From NCBI RefSeq assembly GCF_010894405.1, contig NZ_JAAIYA010000019.1:124001-188000 (forward strand): DNA of 64,000 bases, read 5' to 3'. This DNA is from Pyxidicoccus caerfyrddinensis. GTDB lineage: Bacteria; Myxococcota; Myxococcia; Myxococcales; Myxococcaceae. The position numbers and the translations under genes are program-made. A model generated the notes under the pieces. That model ran no database searches and was not told where the DNA came from. It saw only the letters and a program-made list of their open reading frames with translations. Every line of letters begins with the position of its first letter. Position 1 is the stretch's first letter. Below, in pieces: positions 32,826-41,191 of the stretch.

Positions 32826-33480
32826 GCCGACCGCGGCGTCAGTTCGGCGACGAGCTTCTGCACGCGGGCGCTCACTGCGGGTTCGGACGTCCAGGGGAGC
32901 GCTGGCGCGTACCACGTGGGCGCCTCACCGCCAGGCCCGTCGAAGACCTCCAACCGGGAGGCTGGGGGGCCTGATACACCACGCGGAGCCGCCCGGACTG
33001 CGGCCGCACCACAGCGCCGCCGACGTCCTGGTCCATGCGCAGCCAGAGGAACGTCTCGCCCGCGAGGTCCAGGTGCAGTTGCGCCAGCTTGCGCACCTCG
33101 CGCCCGGGGAACTCGGGGTGCGAGGACTCCAAGAGGCACAGCACCTCGTGCGCCGGCAACTCCACCAGTTCGCCGGCCTGGGTGGCGTCCTCCAGCGCCT
33201 TGCGCCGCTCGAGCCTATCGAGGGACTTCCAGCGCGGGTCCATCCACAGCTTCGCGCCGCCGCTCACGCGCTTGTAGGCCGTCCACCGGGGCGTAGCCAC
33301 GGCGTCCGCAACCGTGTCCACCACGGCGCGGAGCCAGCCATGCTTCCGATATGCAGCGAGAACCTCGCGCGTGCCTCGACGCGGGGAGAAGGACGCGACG
33401 GGCATGGCATGGACGAGAGGGCCCCGGATGGTGGGCAATAGGCCCAGGGCTTTCAGGGTACGGCGGACGAGAGAGGCCAT
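32826..33480 (-). pseudogene. Portal protein N-terminal remnant with frameshift
   Basis: From the ATG at 33480 the frame carries the N-terminal portion of a phage portal protein: FSPRRGTREVLAAYRKHGWL and RAVVDTVADAVA, then ELPAHEVLCLLESSHPEFPG and LHLDLAGETFLWLRMD, a normal HK97-type portal order. Near 32,960, in or near a run of six C (minus strand), the frame is lost; the other frame continues sensibly with RLEVFDGPGGEAPTWYAPALPW. Coding similarity then stops at the 3' end of the immunity gene. The intact protein would be about 400-500 residues. It is a broken copy, opposite to the direction of the head genes at the left edge. Confidence 0.75.
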
Positions 33481-33549
33481 GCCCCGGAGAAGGGGCGCCT
33501 GTACATCGAGGCGCTCCGTCGCCAGCAAAGCGATTACCGCACCATCAGT

Positions 33550-34542
33550 TCATTTCTGATCGAGAAACCCTAGCGCGCGAATAGACGAACCATACGTGGT
33601 CTTTTCGTACTCGCATGCAGCCTCCAGCTCTCGCTGGAGCGCATTATTCGACACCAGATCTGGGCGAAGAGGAATGGCAGCTTCGCCAACAAGCCTCAAC
33701 CCATGGGTGACTGGGTCGGCGACAATCTCCCCTAGCGATACGGTTATGGATGCATGCAGGTGATCCTCGGCACTCCTTTGGCCCGGACTGCCCACCAATG
33801 CGGCGTACGCCGAGTTATGGGCAACCAACCCGCGGCCTTTCATGCCATGGAGATCAAGCCCCAATGTATATCTTGTTGATAGATCGATGGCGAAATACTG
33901 AGCCATCCTGACCAAGAAGTGCGTTGTGGCGAGTGCGATGGTGAGCAAAGAGGAAATATGAAGGTTCCCTCCCGTAGCCCCGGTAGGGTCTGCCTCCCAG
34001 CATTTCTCGCGGGAGAGGAATTCGCCGCTCCATCGCAGTGTCCAGATGTACCCTGGTGGGTGGTCCAGCGACGTTGGAACCATGCCGGTCCATCCCGATG
34101 GGCCGATGCTGTGGACGGGGCCACTCACGTCGACAATCGGGAACCCGTGCGTGACCTGGCGTGCAGGTATCGAGAGCGAAGGGAACGCGTTGGCAAACTT
34201 GGTACGCTCCAACTGAAGGGGCCTCTCAGCGACGGCAGTGACTTGTCGCCACATGGTGTATTTCTGCCCAGCCCGCTCCCAGATTAGATCAATATCTCTC
34301 GTGAGCGCTGCTATGTCCATGCTCACTGAGTCATCCCCCAACAGCCGGAGAACGAGCTCAGCGGCAGGTCCTTCGCATTTGGAACTACCATTCTCCCAGG
34401 CTGAAATGGTCGCTTCCCCGCCACGAACTCCAATTCGGTGTGCGAGTTGGCCCTGCGTGAGGTGGTGTTTCTGCCGCAGGTCGCGAATGAGTGAGCCCGG
34501 GAGCGGGTCACCAGGCTGCCGCGTTGGTGTGTTCTTCATCAA
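33550..34542 (-). CDS. XRE-type HTH regulator with large sensor domain
   Basis: The 330-residue product begins with an HTH of XRE type (residues about 15-72: LIRDLRQKHHLTQGQLAHRIGV, then GGEATISAWENG, the recognition helix). The rest (about 90-330) is a soluble mixed domain with SLDHPPGYIWTLRW, a hydrophobic SSLLTIALATTHFL and TRYTLGLDLHG, which is not a LexA-type protease domain: no Ser-Lys pair with an Ala-Gly cut site is apparent. It may sense a ligand or a peptide. GC is lower than in the phage backbone. It is a candidate prophage or cargo regulator. Which promoter it controls is unknown. Confidence 0.75.
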   Translation of the reverse strand: MMKNTPTRQPGDPLPGSLIRDLRQKHHLTQGQLAHRIGVRGGEATISAWENGSSKCEGPAAELVLRLLGDDSVSMDIAALTRDIDLIWERAGQKYTMWRQVTAVAERPLQLERTKFANAFPSLSIPARQVTHGFPIVDVSGPVHSIGPSGWTGMVPTSLDHPPGYIWTLRWSGEFLSREKCWEADPTGATGGNLHISSLLTIALATTHFLVRMAQYFAIDLSTRYTLGLDLHGMKGRGLVAHNSAYAALVGSPGQRSAEDHLHASITVSLGEIVADPVTHGLRLVGEAAIPLRPDLVSNNALQRELEAACEYEKTTYGSSIRALGFLDQK

Positions 34543-34640
34543 GATCCCCCAGTTAACCTCGACCGATTCAAGTCACCCTAGATCAAATTTCCATAGTTCA
34601 AAAGCCAGTCGATCATGCCCCACACGCGCGTGACAGCCTG

Positions 34641-35135
34641 TCAGTCCTCGTTGTCGCTATCTGCCGCAGCCTCCGCTCGCTAGGCCGCGTCGGCGTTCTG
34701 CCGCTTCTTGACCACGTACTTGTAGATGGGCTAGGCGAAGGCGTCCGCGAGGGCTGATACCGGGGCAGCGCGCTCGCCCTTTGACTGGCGTGCGGGCTTC
34801 GTCTTCACCTTCACCTTCGCGACGCCGCAGATGGTGGGCTTCACCATGCTGCGGCCCGTGTTCGTCTCGGCGAACGCCCACGCGCGCGTGCGTCCGCGGC
34901 TGTCCTCCTTCCCGAAGGTCTTCCACGCGCGGAGAACCTCCACCGACTTCTTCGCCAGGCGCAGGGCTCCGGGGGACTGGAGCGAGAGGGTCGCAAGCAC
35001 GGACGCGTGGTCCAGCCCGTCCGCGCAGATTCGCCGTCCGCCCAAGAGCAGCAGCGCGACGCCGCATCTGCAGCGCTCATCGGGCGCGAGCTTGCGCGGA
35101 GGCGCGAGCTGCTCCTCGGGCTCACTGCGCAGCAT
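34641..35135 (-). pseudogene. Unknown gene with two in-frame amber codons
   Basis: Read from the ATG at 35135 the frame has strong G/C third positions and ends formally at TAG 34731-34733 (134 residues). The same frame then continues with PIYKYVVKKRQNADAA up to another TAG at 34680-34682, and RAEAAADSDNED up to TGA at 34641-34643. The downstream pieces look like real coding, so two single changes (for example CAG to TAG) probably broke an originally 163-residue gene. Function unknown; the protein has GLDHASVLATLSLQSPGA and a Lys/Arg-rich end. Readthrough is an alternative, but other genes here end in TAG without such continuation. Confidence 0.5.
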
Positions 35136-35316
35136 GCGCAGGTCGCGGGCGAAGTCCTCGCGGACGCGTCGACGGCGCAGTTGCTCCGGCGTCTGGGCTG
35201 GGGGACGGGCTCTCCGCACGTGGACACCTCCACGCAGGAGAAGGGGCGGTGATTTTGCTGGGACGCGCCGGGGACGAGCGGCCGCCACACTCAGAAACAA
35301 GAAAGAGAGGGGGCCA

Positions 35317-35565
35317 ATGATGCTCTCCAGAGGGATACAAGCCATGAACACCAAAGAAGAAATTACGATTGGATTTACATTGCAGCACACCGTTTCAACG
35401 GACACGGGCGACGGCTTCATCCGAGGCGTCGAACGTTGGTTGAACCCGTCCACCTTCGAGTGGCTGGAGTTCGACCTGAGCAAGCGACGCCGCTTCCGAC
35501 GAATCATCGCGGACGCAACGACACTTGGTCCGTGGGAGAGACTTGTTTCTCTTGAACAGGAGTGA
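35317..35565 (+). CDS. Small protein of unknown function
   Basis: ATG codons at 35317, 35320 and 35344 are in frame; the first two follow AGAGAGGGGG. The product of about 82 residues has an N-terminal Met/Arg piece and a body from NTKEEITIGFTLQHTVST to a C-terminus with RRRFRRIIADATTLGPWERLVS. Composition is lower in GC than the flanks. No family is recognised. Its start is separated from the broken gene upstream by about 180 bases. Confidence 0.5.
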   Translation: MMLSRGIQAMNTKEEITIGFTLQHTVSTDTGDGFIRGVERWLNPSTFEWLEFDLSKRRRFRRIIADATTLGPWERLVSLEQE

Positions 35566-35569
35566 TGCG

Positions 35570-35812
35570 TTAGCACGGTGAGACCGCGAAGCCCTGCACC
35601 TCGTGCTCGGGGTGGGCGTCCTGGTAGGCCATTGCGCTGGCGGAATTCCCAGCCCGGCCTCCACAGGTGGCGCAGCGGCAGACGTAGCAGCCGCCGGCGC
35701 TGAGTGGCTCGGCGAAGTCCGGCTGGAGGACCATCAGGTCCAGCGGACCGGAGTGATGAGCGGCGGGGCAGGCCGGACCCGCTGCCCGACACGTGGCCTC
35801 ACGCGCTACCAT
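35570..35812 (-). CDS. Small Cys-rich protein, probable zinc binder
   Basis: The 80-residue product from the ATG at 35812 has seven Cys. The cluster GGCYVCRCATCGG (about residues 41-53) is a zinc-ribbon or knuckle candidate. An in-frame ATG at residue 27 (35734) would give 54 residues including the Cys cluster. It faces the small gene at 35317-35565, whose stop is only four bases away. Function unknown. Confidence 0.5.
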   Translation of the reverse strand: MVAREATCRAAGPACPAAHHSGPLDLMVLQPDFAEPLSAGGCYVCRCATCGGRAGNSASAMAYQDAHPEHEVQGFAVSPC

Positions 35813-35855
35813 CAGGTGGTGCCGTGCCGGAAGCGGCACGTGGAGGGGGAGTCCC

Positions 35856-36503
35856 ATGTTCTTCAGGAAGCGTGAGCAGCAGCCTGAGCCTGTGGCCACG
35901 CGTACCGGGCGCCGTCCGGGCCAGAGCGCACGGGAGAAGCAGCAGGAGCTGGCGGACGCTGCGCCCATCAAGACGTTCTTCACGCGCCTCTTCGACATCC
36001 ACACCGACGAGCGGGCGTGGCGGCTCGGCGCGGACGGTGAGGAGCGCGTGGGGGGGCTGCTTGAGCAGCTCCGGCCCCACGGCTGGCACGTCGAGCATGA
36101 CGTCCGAGTTGGGCGCCGTGGCGCGAACTTGGACCACCTGGTCATCGGCCCGCCCGGCGTCTTCGTCGTCAACACGAAGGCGTTGACCGGGAAGGTGTGG
36201 GTGGGCGGGGACAACGTCATGGTGGACGGGCGCCGCAGAGACTACGTGGAGAAGCTGGAGGCGGAGGCCCAGCGCGTCCGCGAATGCCTCCTGGGGGCCA
36301 CGCGTCGACGGACGTTGTGGGTGCAGGGGCTGCTCGTCCTCGCCCACCGACAGCCCGTCGTGAAGCAGCAACCCCGCCACGTGGCCGTCCTCCACCACTG
36401 CGAGGTGGTGCCCGGCCTTCTGCAGCAGCCGGTGAAGCTCGGCCTGGAGGAGGTGGCCGAGCTCGTCGAGGCTACGCGGCGCGAAGCGACGTGGGCCGAG
36501 TGA
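35856..36503 (+). CDS. NERD-domain protein
   Basis: The ATG at 35856 has GGAGGGGGA upstream. The 215-residue product has a charged N-terminus and a NERD domain from about residue 50: WRLGADGEERVGGLLEQL, then GWHVEHDVRV, NLDHLVIGPPGVFVVNTK and GKVWVGGDNV. The D...VVNTK pattern corresponds to the D-(x)n-ExK-like active site of this nuclease-related fold with E replaced (VNTK in place of VExK in other families is usual in NERD proteins). NERD proteins are linked to DNA processing and occur near helicases and kinases. No membrane span. Function here unknown; a DNA-handling or defence role is possible. Confidence 0.8.
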   Translation: MFFRKREQQPEPVATRTGRRPGQSAREKQQELADAAPIKTFFTRLFDIHTDERAWRLGADGEERVGGLLEQLRPHGWHVEHDVRVGRRGANLDHLVIGPPGVFVVNTKALTGKVWVGGDNVMVDGRRRDYVEKLEAEAQRVRECLLGATRRRTLWVQGLLVLAHRQPVVKQQPRHVAVLHHCEVVPGLLQQPVKLGLEEVAELVEATRREATWAE

Positions 36504-36536
36504 CGCAGGGGAAGGGGCGCCCCGGCTCAGCGGAAA

Positions 36537-37391
36537 CTACCAGCTATTGCGCATCGCCTCCCGTCGGGCTTCGTCGCGACGGGCGTCCTCGCGCTGCTGC
36601 CGGCGCCGCTCCTCCTGGCGAGCCTCCTCGCGTCGCGCGTCCTCGCGCTGCTGGCGACGGGCCTCTTCCTGGCGCTGTGCCTCCTTGCCCCAATTGACTT
36701 CACGCCAGATGGCAGCTTCGCCGCGCTCCTTCGTCGGGGAGGGCGGCGAGGCGGGGGACTCGCTGGTGTCCTCCGCGGAAGCTGCGCGCTGCCGCGAGGC
36801 CGCCTCGTGGAGGGTGACGTTGTCGATGCAGACGCCGCTCACGCAGGTGTTGCCGATGTAGCAGGGCGCCTGCGGGCCGCACGCCTCGCCCACGTCGCGG
36901 TAGTGGGTGACGGGAGCCGCGCACCGGCCCGCGGTGCAGGTGAGGCCGAGGCAGCATGCCTCCGAGCCTCCGCACGCGGCGCCGGCAGAGCCGCACGTGC
37001 GAGCACCGGCGGCGGAAGGATGGACGCACGCGCCTTCACGGCACACGAGTCCCTCGCAGCAGGACGCGCCGGCACCGCATGGCGAGTCCATGGGGACGCA
37101 CGAGGAGGAGGCAGTGCAGACCCCCGTGGGGAAAGGGGAGTTGGGGTTTCCACCCGCGCAGGTGAAGCCCGGACAGCAGGTGGCGGAGGTGTCGCAACGT
37201 CCACCTCCACGGCTGCAGAAGAGGCCAGTGCCAGGTGCGGAGCGGCACACGCCCTGAGAACAGGCATTCGCCGATGAGCAGCAGTCTGCGTTGGTGGAGC
37301 ACGGCCCGGAGCTGTTGCTGCACTGGGGTGGATTGGCGAAGGCTGGGAGGGAGGAGAGGAGAAGGGCGAGAAGGATGGCAGGGCGGGACAT
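36537..37391 (-). CDS. Secreted Cys-rich protein with charged coiled-coil tail
   Basis: The 284-residue product starts with a signal peptide (RPAILLALLLSSLPAFA, cut before NPPQC). Residues 20-195 hold about 28 Cys in repeated patterns such as CSTNADCCSS, GASCCEGLVC and GSEACCLGLTC, disulphide-rich modules typical of myxobacterial exported proteins. After the Ser/Pro-rich region the last 60 residues are an Arg/Glu/Gln-rich repeat (REDARREEARQEERRRQQ) that forms a charged coiled coil. It is close to the similar lipoprotein gene upstream at 37537-38688, and both are leftward. The function is unknown; an adhesin or surface role is a guess. Confidence 0.7.
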   Translation of the reverse strand: MSRPAILLALLLSSLPAFANPPQCSNSSGPCSTNADCCSSANACSQGVCRSAPGTGLFCSRGGGRCDTSATCCPGFTCAGGNPNSPFPTGVCTASSSCVPMDSPCGAGASCCEGLVCREGACVHPSAAGARTCGSAGAACGGSEACCLGLTCTAGRCAAPVTHYRDVGEACGPQAPCYIGNTCVSGVCIDNVTLHEAASRQRAASAEDTSESPASPPSPTKERGEAAIWREVNWGKEAQRQEEARRQQREDARREEARQEERRRQQREDARRDEARREAMRNSW

Positions 37392-37536
37392 GGTGACTCC
37401 GTGCAAGAGATGCCCGTGAGGGGCAGAGAGAGGCCAGAGGCGGGTGGGTAGACCGGCGGCCTGCGTGCCCCTGGATGAAGGATGCGAGTCTCGGGAGTGG
37501 ACGGCGCCGCGCAGGCGCAGCCCCGCCGCAAACTCC

Positions 37537-38688
37537 TCAGAACCCGCAGGTGTGCGTGTTGGAAGCCGCGTAGTACCGGCAGTCGCTCGGCCTCGCGCAG
37601 AGCGGCGAGCACTGGTTGTTGCTGCCGGCAGGCAGGGAGCAGGTGTTGCAGAAGCACCCCGTCTGGTGGCCGAACGAGGTGACAAAGGTAGAGCAGAGGC
37701 CCGCCGACGAGCCGGTGCTGGCGACGCAGTTGTTGGCCAGCAGGATGCCCAGGCTTTCAGCGCACGCGAAGTGCACTTTGGGCGTGGGGACGCTCGCGCC
37801 GTCGGCGGACGCACACACGCCGTTGGCGTCGATGCTCCCGCAGGTGCAGGCACCGTTGCCCGCGGAGTCGATGGTGCGGCACTTCCCCGCGCCACAGGCC
37901 ATGGCGACGATGCCCTGCTGCGCGTCGCACCTCACCCAGGTGTCACTGGCGCAGTAGCCGTACTGGCTCACCCCTTGGCAGGCGCCACCGATTTTGATGC
38001 ACGTCTCGCCGGCTTGGTCCGGCACGTAGCCCGGGTTGCAGCCGCAGGTGTCAGCCTTGGCGGTGCACGTGGAGTTGGACGGGCACGTGCCACAGGTGCC
38101 ACCGCAGCTGTCCGGGCCGCACACCTTGCCCTGGCACTGAGGGACACAGACGCACGCGCCGGCGGCGTTGCAAGTGGTGCCCGAGCGGCACGTGCCACAG
38201 GTGCCACCGCACCCGTCCAAGCCGCACTGGCGGCCGTCGCAGCGAGGCACGCACACGCACCGCCCGGACTGGCAGGCCTGCCCCGAGCCGCAGGTGCCGC
38301 ACGAACCGCCGCACCCGTCATCTCCGCACGTCTTGCCGGTGCAGGAGGGCGTGCACGTGGCCATGCACTGCCCCGTAGACGTGCACACGCTGCCACCGGA
38401 GCAGGAGCCGCAGGTGCCCCCGCAGCCGTCCGCACCGCACTGCCGGCCCGCGCAGTTGGGCGTACAGGTGCTGGCGTCGCCCGGCCCGGTGCCGGCATCC
38501 GCGCGAGTGCCGGCGTCCCCAGGGCTGCCTCCGTCCACGGTGGAGGTGCCCCCGTCCCGGGCCACCGCGGGCCGCTGCTCCTCCTCGTCGACTTCGCCGT
38601 CCGTCGGGCCGCACCCCACCACGGCCGAGGCGGCGAGCAGCGTCAATAGGAAGAAGCGGAGGCGGGCGCTACGAGGGCGGGGCGGCAT
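37537..38688 (-). CDS. Cys-rich tandem-repeat lipoprotein
   Basis: The 383-residue product has a lipobox at Cys26 (AASAVVGC) after RLRFFLLTLLA. A Gly/Asp/Thr linker follows and then four copies of a 35-residue unit (about residues 75-215) with consensus C-x-P-x-C-x-G-K/R-x-CG-x-DGCGG-T/S-CG-x-C, each with eight or so Cys. The rest is a Cys-rich mosaic ending NTHTCGF. It is exported and lipid-anchored. Such Cys-repeat lipoproteins are abundant in myxobacteria. The role is unknown. RBS is AAAGGA. The repeat DNA spans about 38,045-38,466. Confidence 0.75.
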   Translation of the reverse strand: MPPRPRSARLRFFLLTLLAASAVVGCGPTDGEVDEEEQRPAVARDGGTSTVDGGSPGDAGTRADAGTGPGDASTCTPNCAGRQCGADGCGGTCGSCSGGSVCTSTGQCMATCTPSCTGKTCGDDGCGGSCGTCGSGQACQSGRCVCVPRCDGRQCGLDGCGGTCGTCRSGTTCNAAGACVCVPQCQGKVCGPDSCGGTCGTCPSNSTCTAKADTCGCNPGYVPDQAGETCIKIGGACQGVSQYGYCASDTWVRCDAQQGIVAMACGAGKCRTIDSAGNGACTCGSIDANGVCASADGASVPTPKVHFACAESLGILLANNCVASTGSSAGLCSTFVTSFGHQTGCFCNTCSLPAGSNNQCSPLCARPSDCRYYAASNTHTCGF

Positions 38689-39136
38689 GGGCGTGTCCTT
38701 TCAGGGCCGCAGGCGCGGCCGGGCGGGGAGATATCGGACGCCGCCCGTAGCAAGCAGGAGGCCGTGGGCGCTGGACATGTCGCCAGAGGATGGCGGCCCT
38801 GCCATGGCGGCCGAGCCCGTCCACCACCCGGGACGGGCGTCCTGGCCCGAGATGCCGCTCTGGAAGCAGGAGGGGCGGGTGCGCAGCAAAGCACGCCGAT
38901 GACTCGTGCCTATGGCGACCCGTAGCCGAGCTGTGTTAGCCCCTCGCCGACGCAGCCAGTGACGAGCTTGCTGAGGCCGCTCGCCAGAGTCCACGCGGTC
39001 TCATCGCTGTTGCGCGCGGTGCCACGGCCGCGATCGTGGTACCGCGCGCGAGACTGCGGAGAGCGTCACCCACTGCAATTCCGGGTTGCGTTTGACCTAG
39101 CGGACAACTCCTTCACGGAGAGGGTATCGTTCCGAC
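38689..39136. promoter_or_regulatory. Divergent intergenic region, no gene supported
   Basis: This 448-base gap lies between a leftward lipoprotein gene and a rightward small gene, and so must hold two promoters, which I cannot place with confidence. Open frames in it are short and lack ribosome binding sites. Confidence 0.35.
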
Positions 39137-39400
39137 ATGGTCATATGTTGCGCTGAACCGACGGGGGCGCTTTCGTACAAAGGCGCATATTGCCGATGCT
39201 GTGGTGAGAAGTTTAAGGATGAATCCATCGCCTATTGCGACCGTGGTGAAGGCAACCCGTGCTCGTTTTGCGGCCGCCGTAGCTGCGGTCCGCACTACTG
39301 CCCAGGTCGTGAAGGACCGACCCGTCGCTTCTGCGAAACCTGTGGTTCAAGATGCGCCTCTGGCGGGAAATGCCCGCAGGGGCACGGGTGCATTCCCTAG
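39137..39400 (+). CDS. Small Cys-rich zinc-finger-like protein
   Basis: The 87-residue product has fourteen Cys in close pairs: CRCCGEKF, CDRGEGNPCSFCGRRSCG and FCETCGSRC. Such spacing suggests two or three zinc-binding sites. There is no signal peptide. It is read in the same direction as the nuclease-like gene 74 bases downstream, and both have lower GC than neighbours, so they may be one transferred unit. No family is recognised. Confidence 0.6.
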   Translation: MVICCAEPTGALSYKGAYCRCCGEKFKDESIAYCDRGEGNPCSFCGRRSCGPHYCPGREGPTRRFCETCGSRCASGGKCPQGHGCIP

Positions 39401-39474
39401 TCTGACTGCACTCAAAAGCCCAAAGGGCTTTCGGAATGGGCAGCAACCCACAATATTGATCCGCAGGGGACGCC

Positions 39475-40086
39475 ATGCCTCAGGACTATTTGAAGGGCCG
39501 CAACTACCTGAAGTGGATACGAGACGGCGCAAAGAAGGCTGGCGAGAATGCATCTTCGGAGTCTGAGCGAATATTCTGCATGTCGCTTGATGCGAGCCTT
39601 GGTGAGCGGCTGAAGAATGCGATTGCCCCAGGCGACAGGCGTGTGATTGAGCAATCAATATCGACGGCGGTTGTCGATGGACTCAAGGCCATTGGAAGGA
39701 GCTGGGTGGTAAGAAAGTCGTATTCCCTTGAGCTTCCCCAGCTCTCCTTGGGAAAGAAGGAGATAGATATTGCGATCGAAAGCAACGGCAGGCTCTATCT
39801 GATCGAGCAAAAGACAATTCTTAACTTCAACTCCCTTGGGGAGGTGGCATTTGAGGGGTGGTGCATAAAGAGGGGACTCCGTTGGCAGCGTGGCCCATAC
39901 CGATTTGTGGGCCTCTTTCATCACATGTACAGCGTGAATGAGCAGAAGATCCTCGACTTGGCTGAGGAGGCGCGGCAAGACGGATTGTTGGATGCGGTGT
40001 TCGTGCTTAGAGCGGAAGAGGGCCGTCAAGGTGCGGTTTTTAAGTCTCTGATCACAGACATCAAGACGTTTTTCCAGCAGGGCTAG
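39475..40086 (+). CDS. PD-(D/E)XK nuclease-like protein
   Basis: The 203-residue product has a helical N-terminus and from about residue 90 a strand-turn-strand segment KKEIDIAIESNGRLYLIEQKT. The Asp in EIDI and the E-x-K in IEQKT fit the PD-(D/E)XK active-site plan. A helical C-terminal half with FVGLFHHMY and DAVFVLRAEEG follows. Restriction-type and Holliday-junction nucleases have this core. GC and codon use are lower than in the flanks. With the Cys-rich gene before it, it is a defence candidate, but the fold call rests on one motif. Confidence 0.6.
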   Translation: MPQDYLKGRNYLKWIRDGAKKAGENASSESERIFCMSLDASLGERLKNAIAPGDRRVIEQSISTAVVDGLKAIGRSWVVRKSYSLELPQLSLGKKEIDIAIESNGRLYLIEQKTILNFNSLGEVAFEGWCIKRGLRWQRGPYRFVGLFHHMYSVNEQKILDLAEEARQDGLLDAVFVLRAEEGRQGAVFKSLITDIKTFFQQG

Positions 40087-40318
40087 CGCGGCGATGCATA
40101 ATACAGAACCCCGTGCTCTTGCGGCATGTGAATCCGGTGTTACCGGTCACGGCCGATACCTCCTTCTTGGGAATGACTCTGACGTCCGGGCCGTCCGGCA
40201 GGCGAGACGGGGGTTCAATCTTCGGACGATGGCGCTGGTGTAACCTACTGATCAGAAACGTCCAGGCGTTGGCGGTCCGCCTGCAGCGCCTCCCGGAAAC
40301 CTCAACCGGGAGCACCCC

Positions 40319-41191
40319 GTGGACCCCATTCGCAGCACCACGCAGACGCCGGCCTGTTTCCCTGAAGGCACCACCTCCCTGGAGGGCTCGACGGCCACGT
40401 CGTCGGTGATGCCCGCCAGCTCCGCCACCACCAGCCGTCCGGAGACGGGCGGCGGTAACCAGGTGGAGGAGTACGTTTGCCGCTTCCCGGTGTCGTACGC
40501 CCCGCCGCCCCCGGCCGCTTCCTCCGGGCCGAGCTTCTCCGCAGCGACGCTGGCCCTGCTGGGCGGCACTCCGCCAGCGGCCGCTCCGGCCGGGAGCTTT
40601 GCCCGCGCGGACGGCACGCCCTTCCCGACGTCCATGGACGGGACGCCCATGTACAAGCAGTCGGACGCGGAGTGGGGAGAGTCCCGCCTGGGCGCCTCCG
40701 CCACGGCGCCCACCCTGGCCAGCCGCGGGTGTGCCGTCACCTCCATGGCCATGGCGCTGTCGAAGCTGTCCGGGGAGACGCTCACCCCGGGAGCGCTGGA
40801 TGCGCACCTGGATGCGAGCGCAGGGTACGTGGGCAGCGCTCTCGTGTGGGGCACCGCAGGGACTGCCACCGAGAAACCCGTCGCCGTGGAGAAGACGACG
40901 ACCTGGAGCCTCGACAAGGTGACGAAGGAGCTGGAGTCGGGCCGGCCCGTAGTCCTGGGCGTCGACTACAAGGAGGGCGGCAGCGGCGGCACACTCGGGA
41001 CGGACCACTGGGTCTGCCTGACGAGGAAGGAGGGCAACCTCTTCTTCGCGAACGACCCGGCCACGGGGGACGAGGTTCGCTTCAAGGTGGAGGGCGGCGC
41101 CCTCAAGCAGGTGCCGAAGTCGACGGAGTCCATTCAGGGCTACAAGTCCTCGGGCGAGTTCACCACCTTCCAGCCAGTGGGTGCGGCGTGA
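40319..41191 (+). CDS. C39-like papain-fold protease
   Basis: From the GTG at 40319 the protein has 290 residues. The first 100 are Pro/Ser/Ala-rich and disordered. The domain from about 110 has MYKQSDAEWGESRL with the catalytic Cys138 in SRGCAVTSMAMAL, the His230 in TDHWVCL and the ANDPATG segment (245-251) for the third catalytic residue. This is the peptidase C39-like family; members include toxin, bacteriocin-transport or cell-wall enzymes. No signal peptide. The next gene begins at overlapping GTGA, so it is coupled with a TPR protein. Confidence 0.75.
   Translation: MDPIRSTTQTPACFPEGTTSLEGSTATSSVMPASSATTSRPETGGGNQVEEYVCRFPVSYAPPPPAASSGPSFSAATLALLGGTPPAAAPAGSFARADGTPFPTSMDGTPMYKQSDAEWGESRLGASATAPTLASRGCAVTSMAMALSKLSGETLTPGALDAHLDASAGYVGSALVWGTAGTATEKPVAVEKTTTWSLDKVTKELESGRPVVLGVDYKEGGSGGTLGTDHWVCLTRKEGNLFFANDPATGDEVRFKVEGGALKQVPKSTESIQGYKSSGEFTTFQPVGAA

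Noticed and set aside
34641..35135. Reassignment of TAG to an amino acid in this phage
   Set aside because: Many well supported genes of the prophage end at TAG without coding continuation, so only local decay or readthrough remains plausible.
35007..35252. Plus-strand frame of 81 codons with fair composition
   Set aside because: It overlaps the minus-strand frame 34641-35135, which has better third-position bias; I could not decide with certainty, but kept only the minus-strand gene.
37537..38688. Tandem repeats read as a CRISPR array
   Set aside because: The repeats are about 105 bases, in frame, imperfect and code for Cys modules; there are no unique spacers of constant length.
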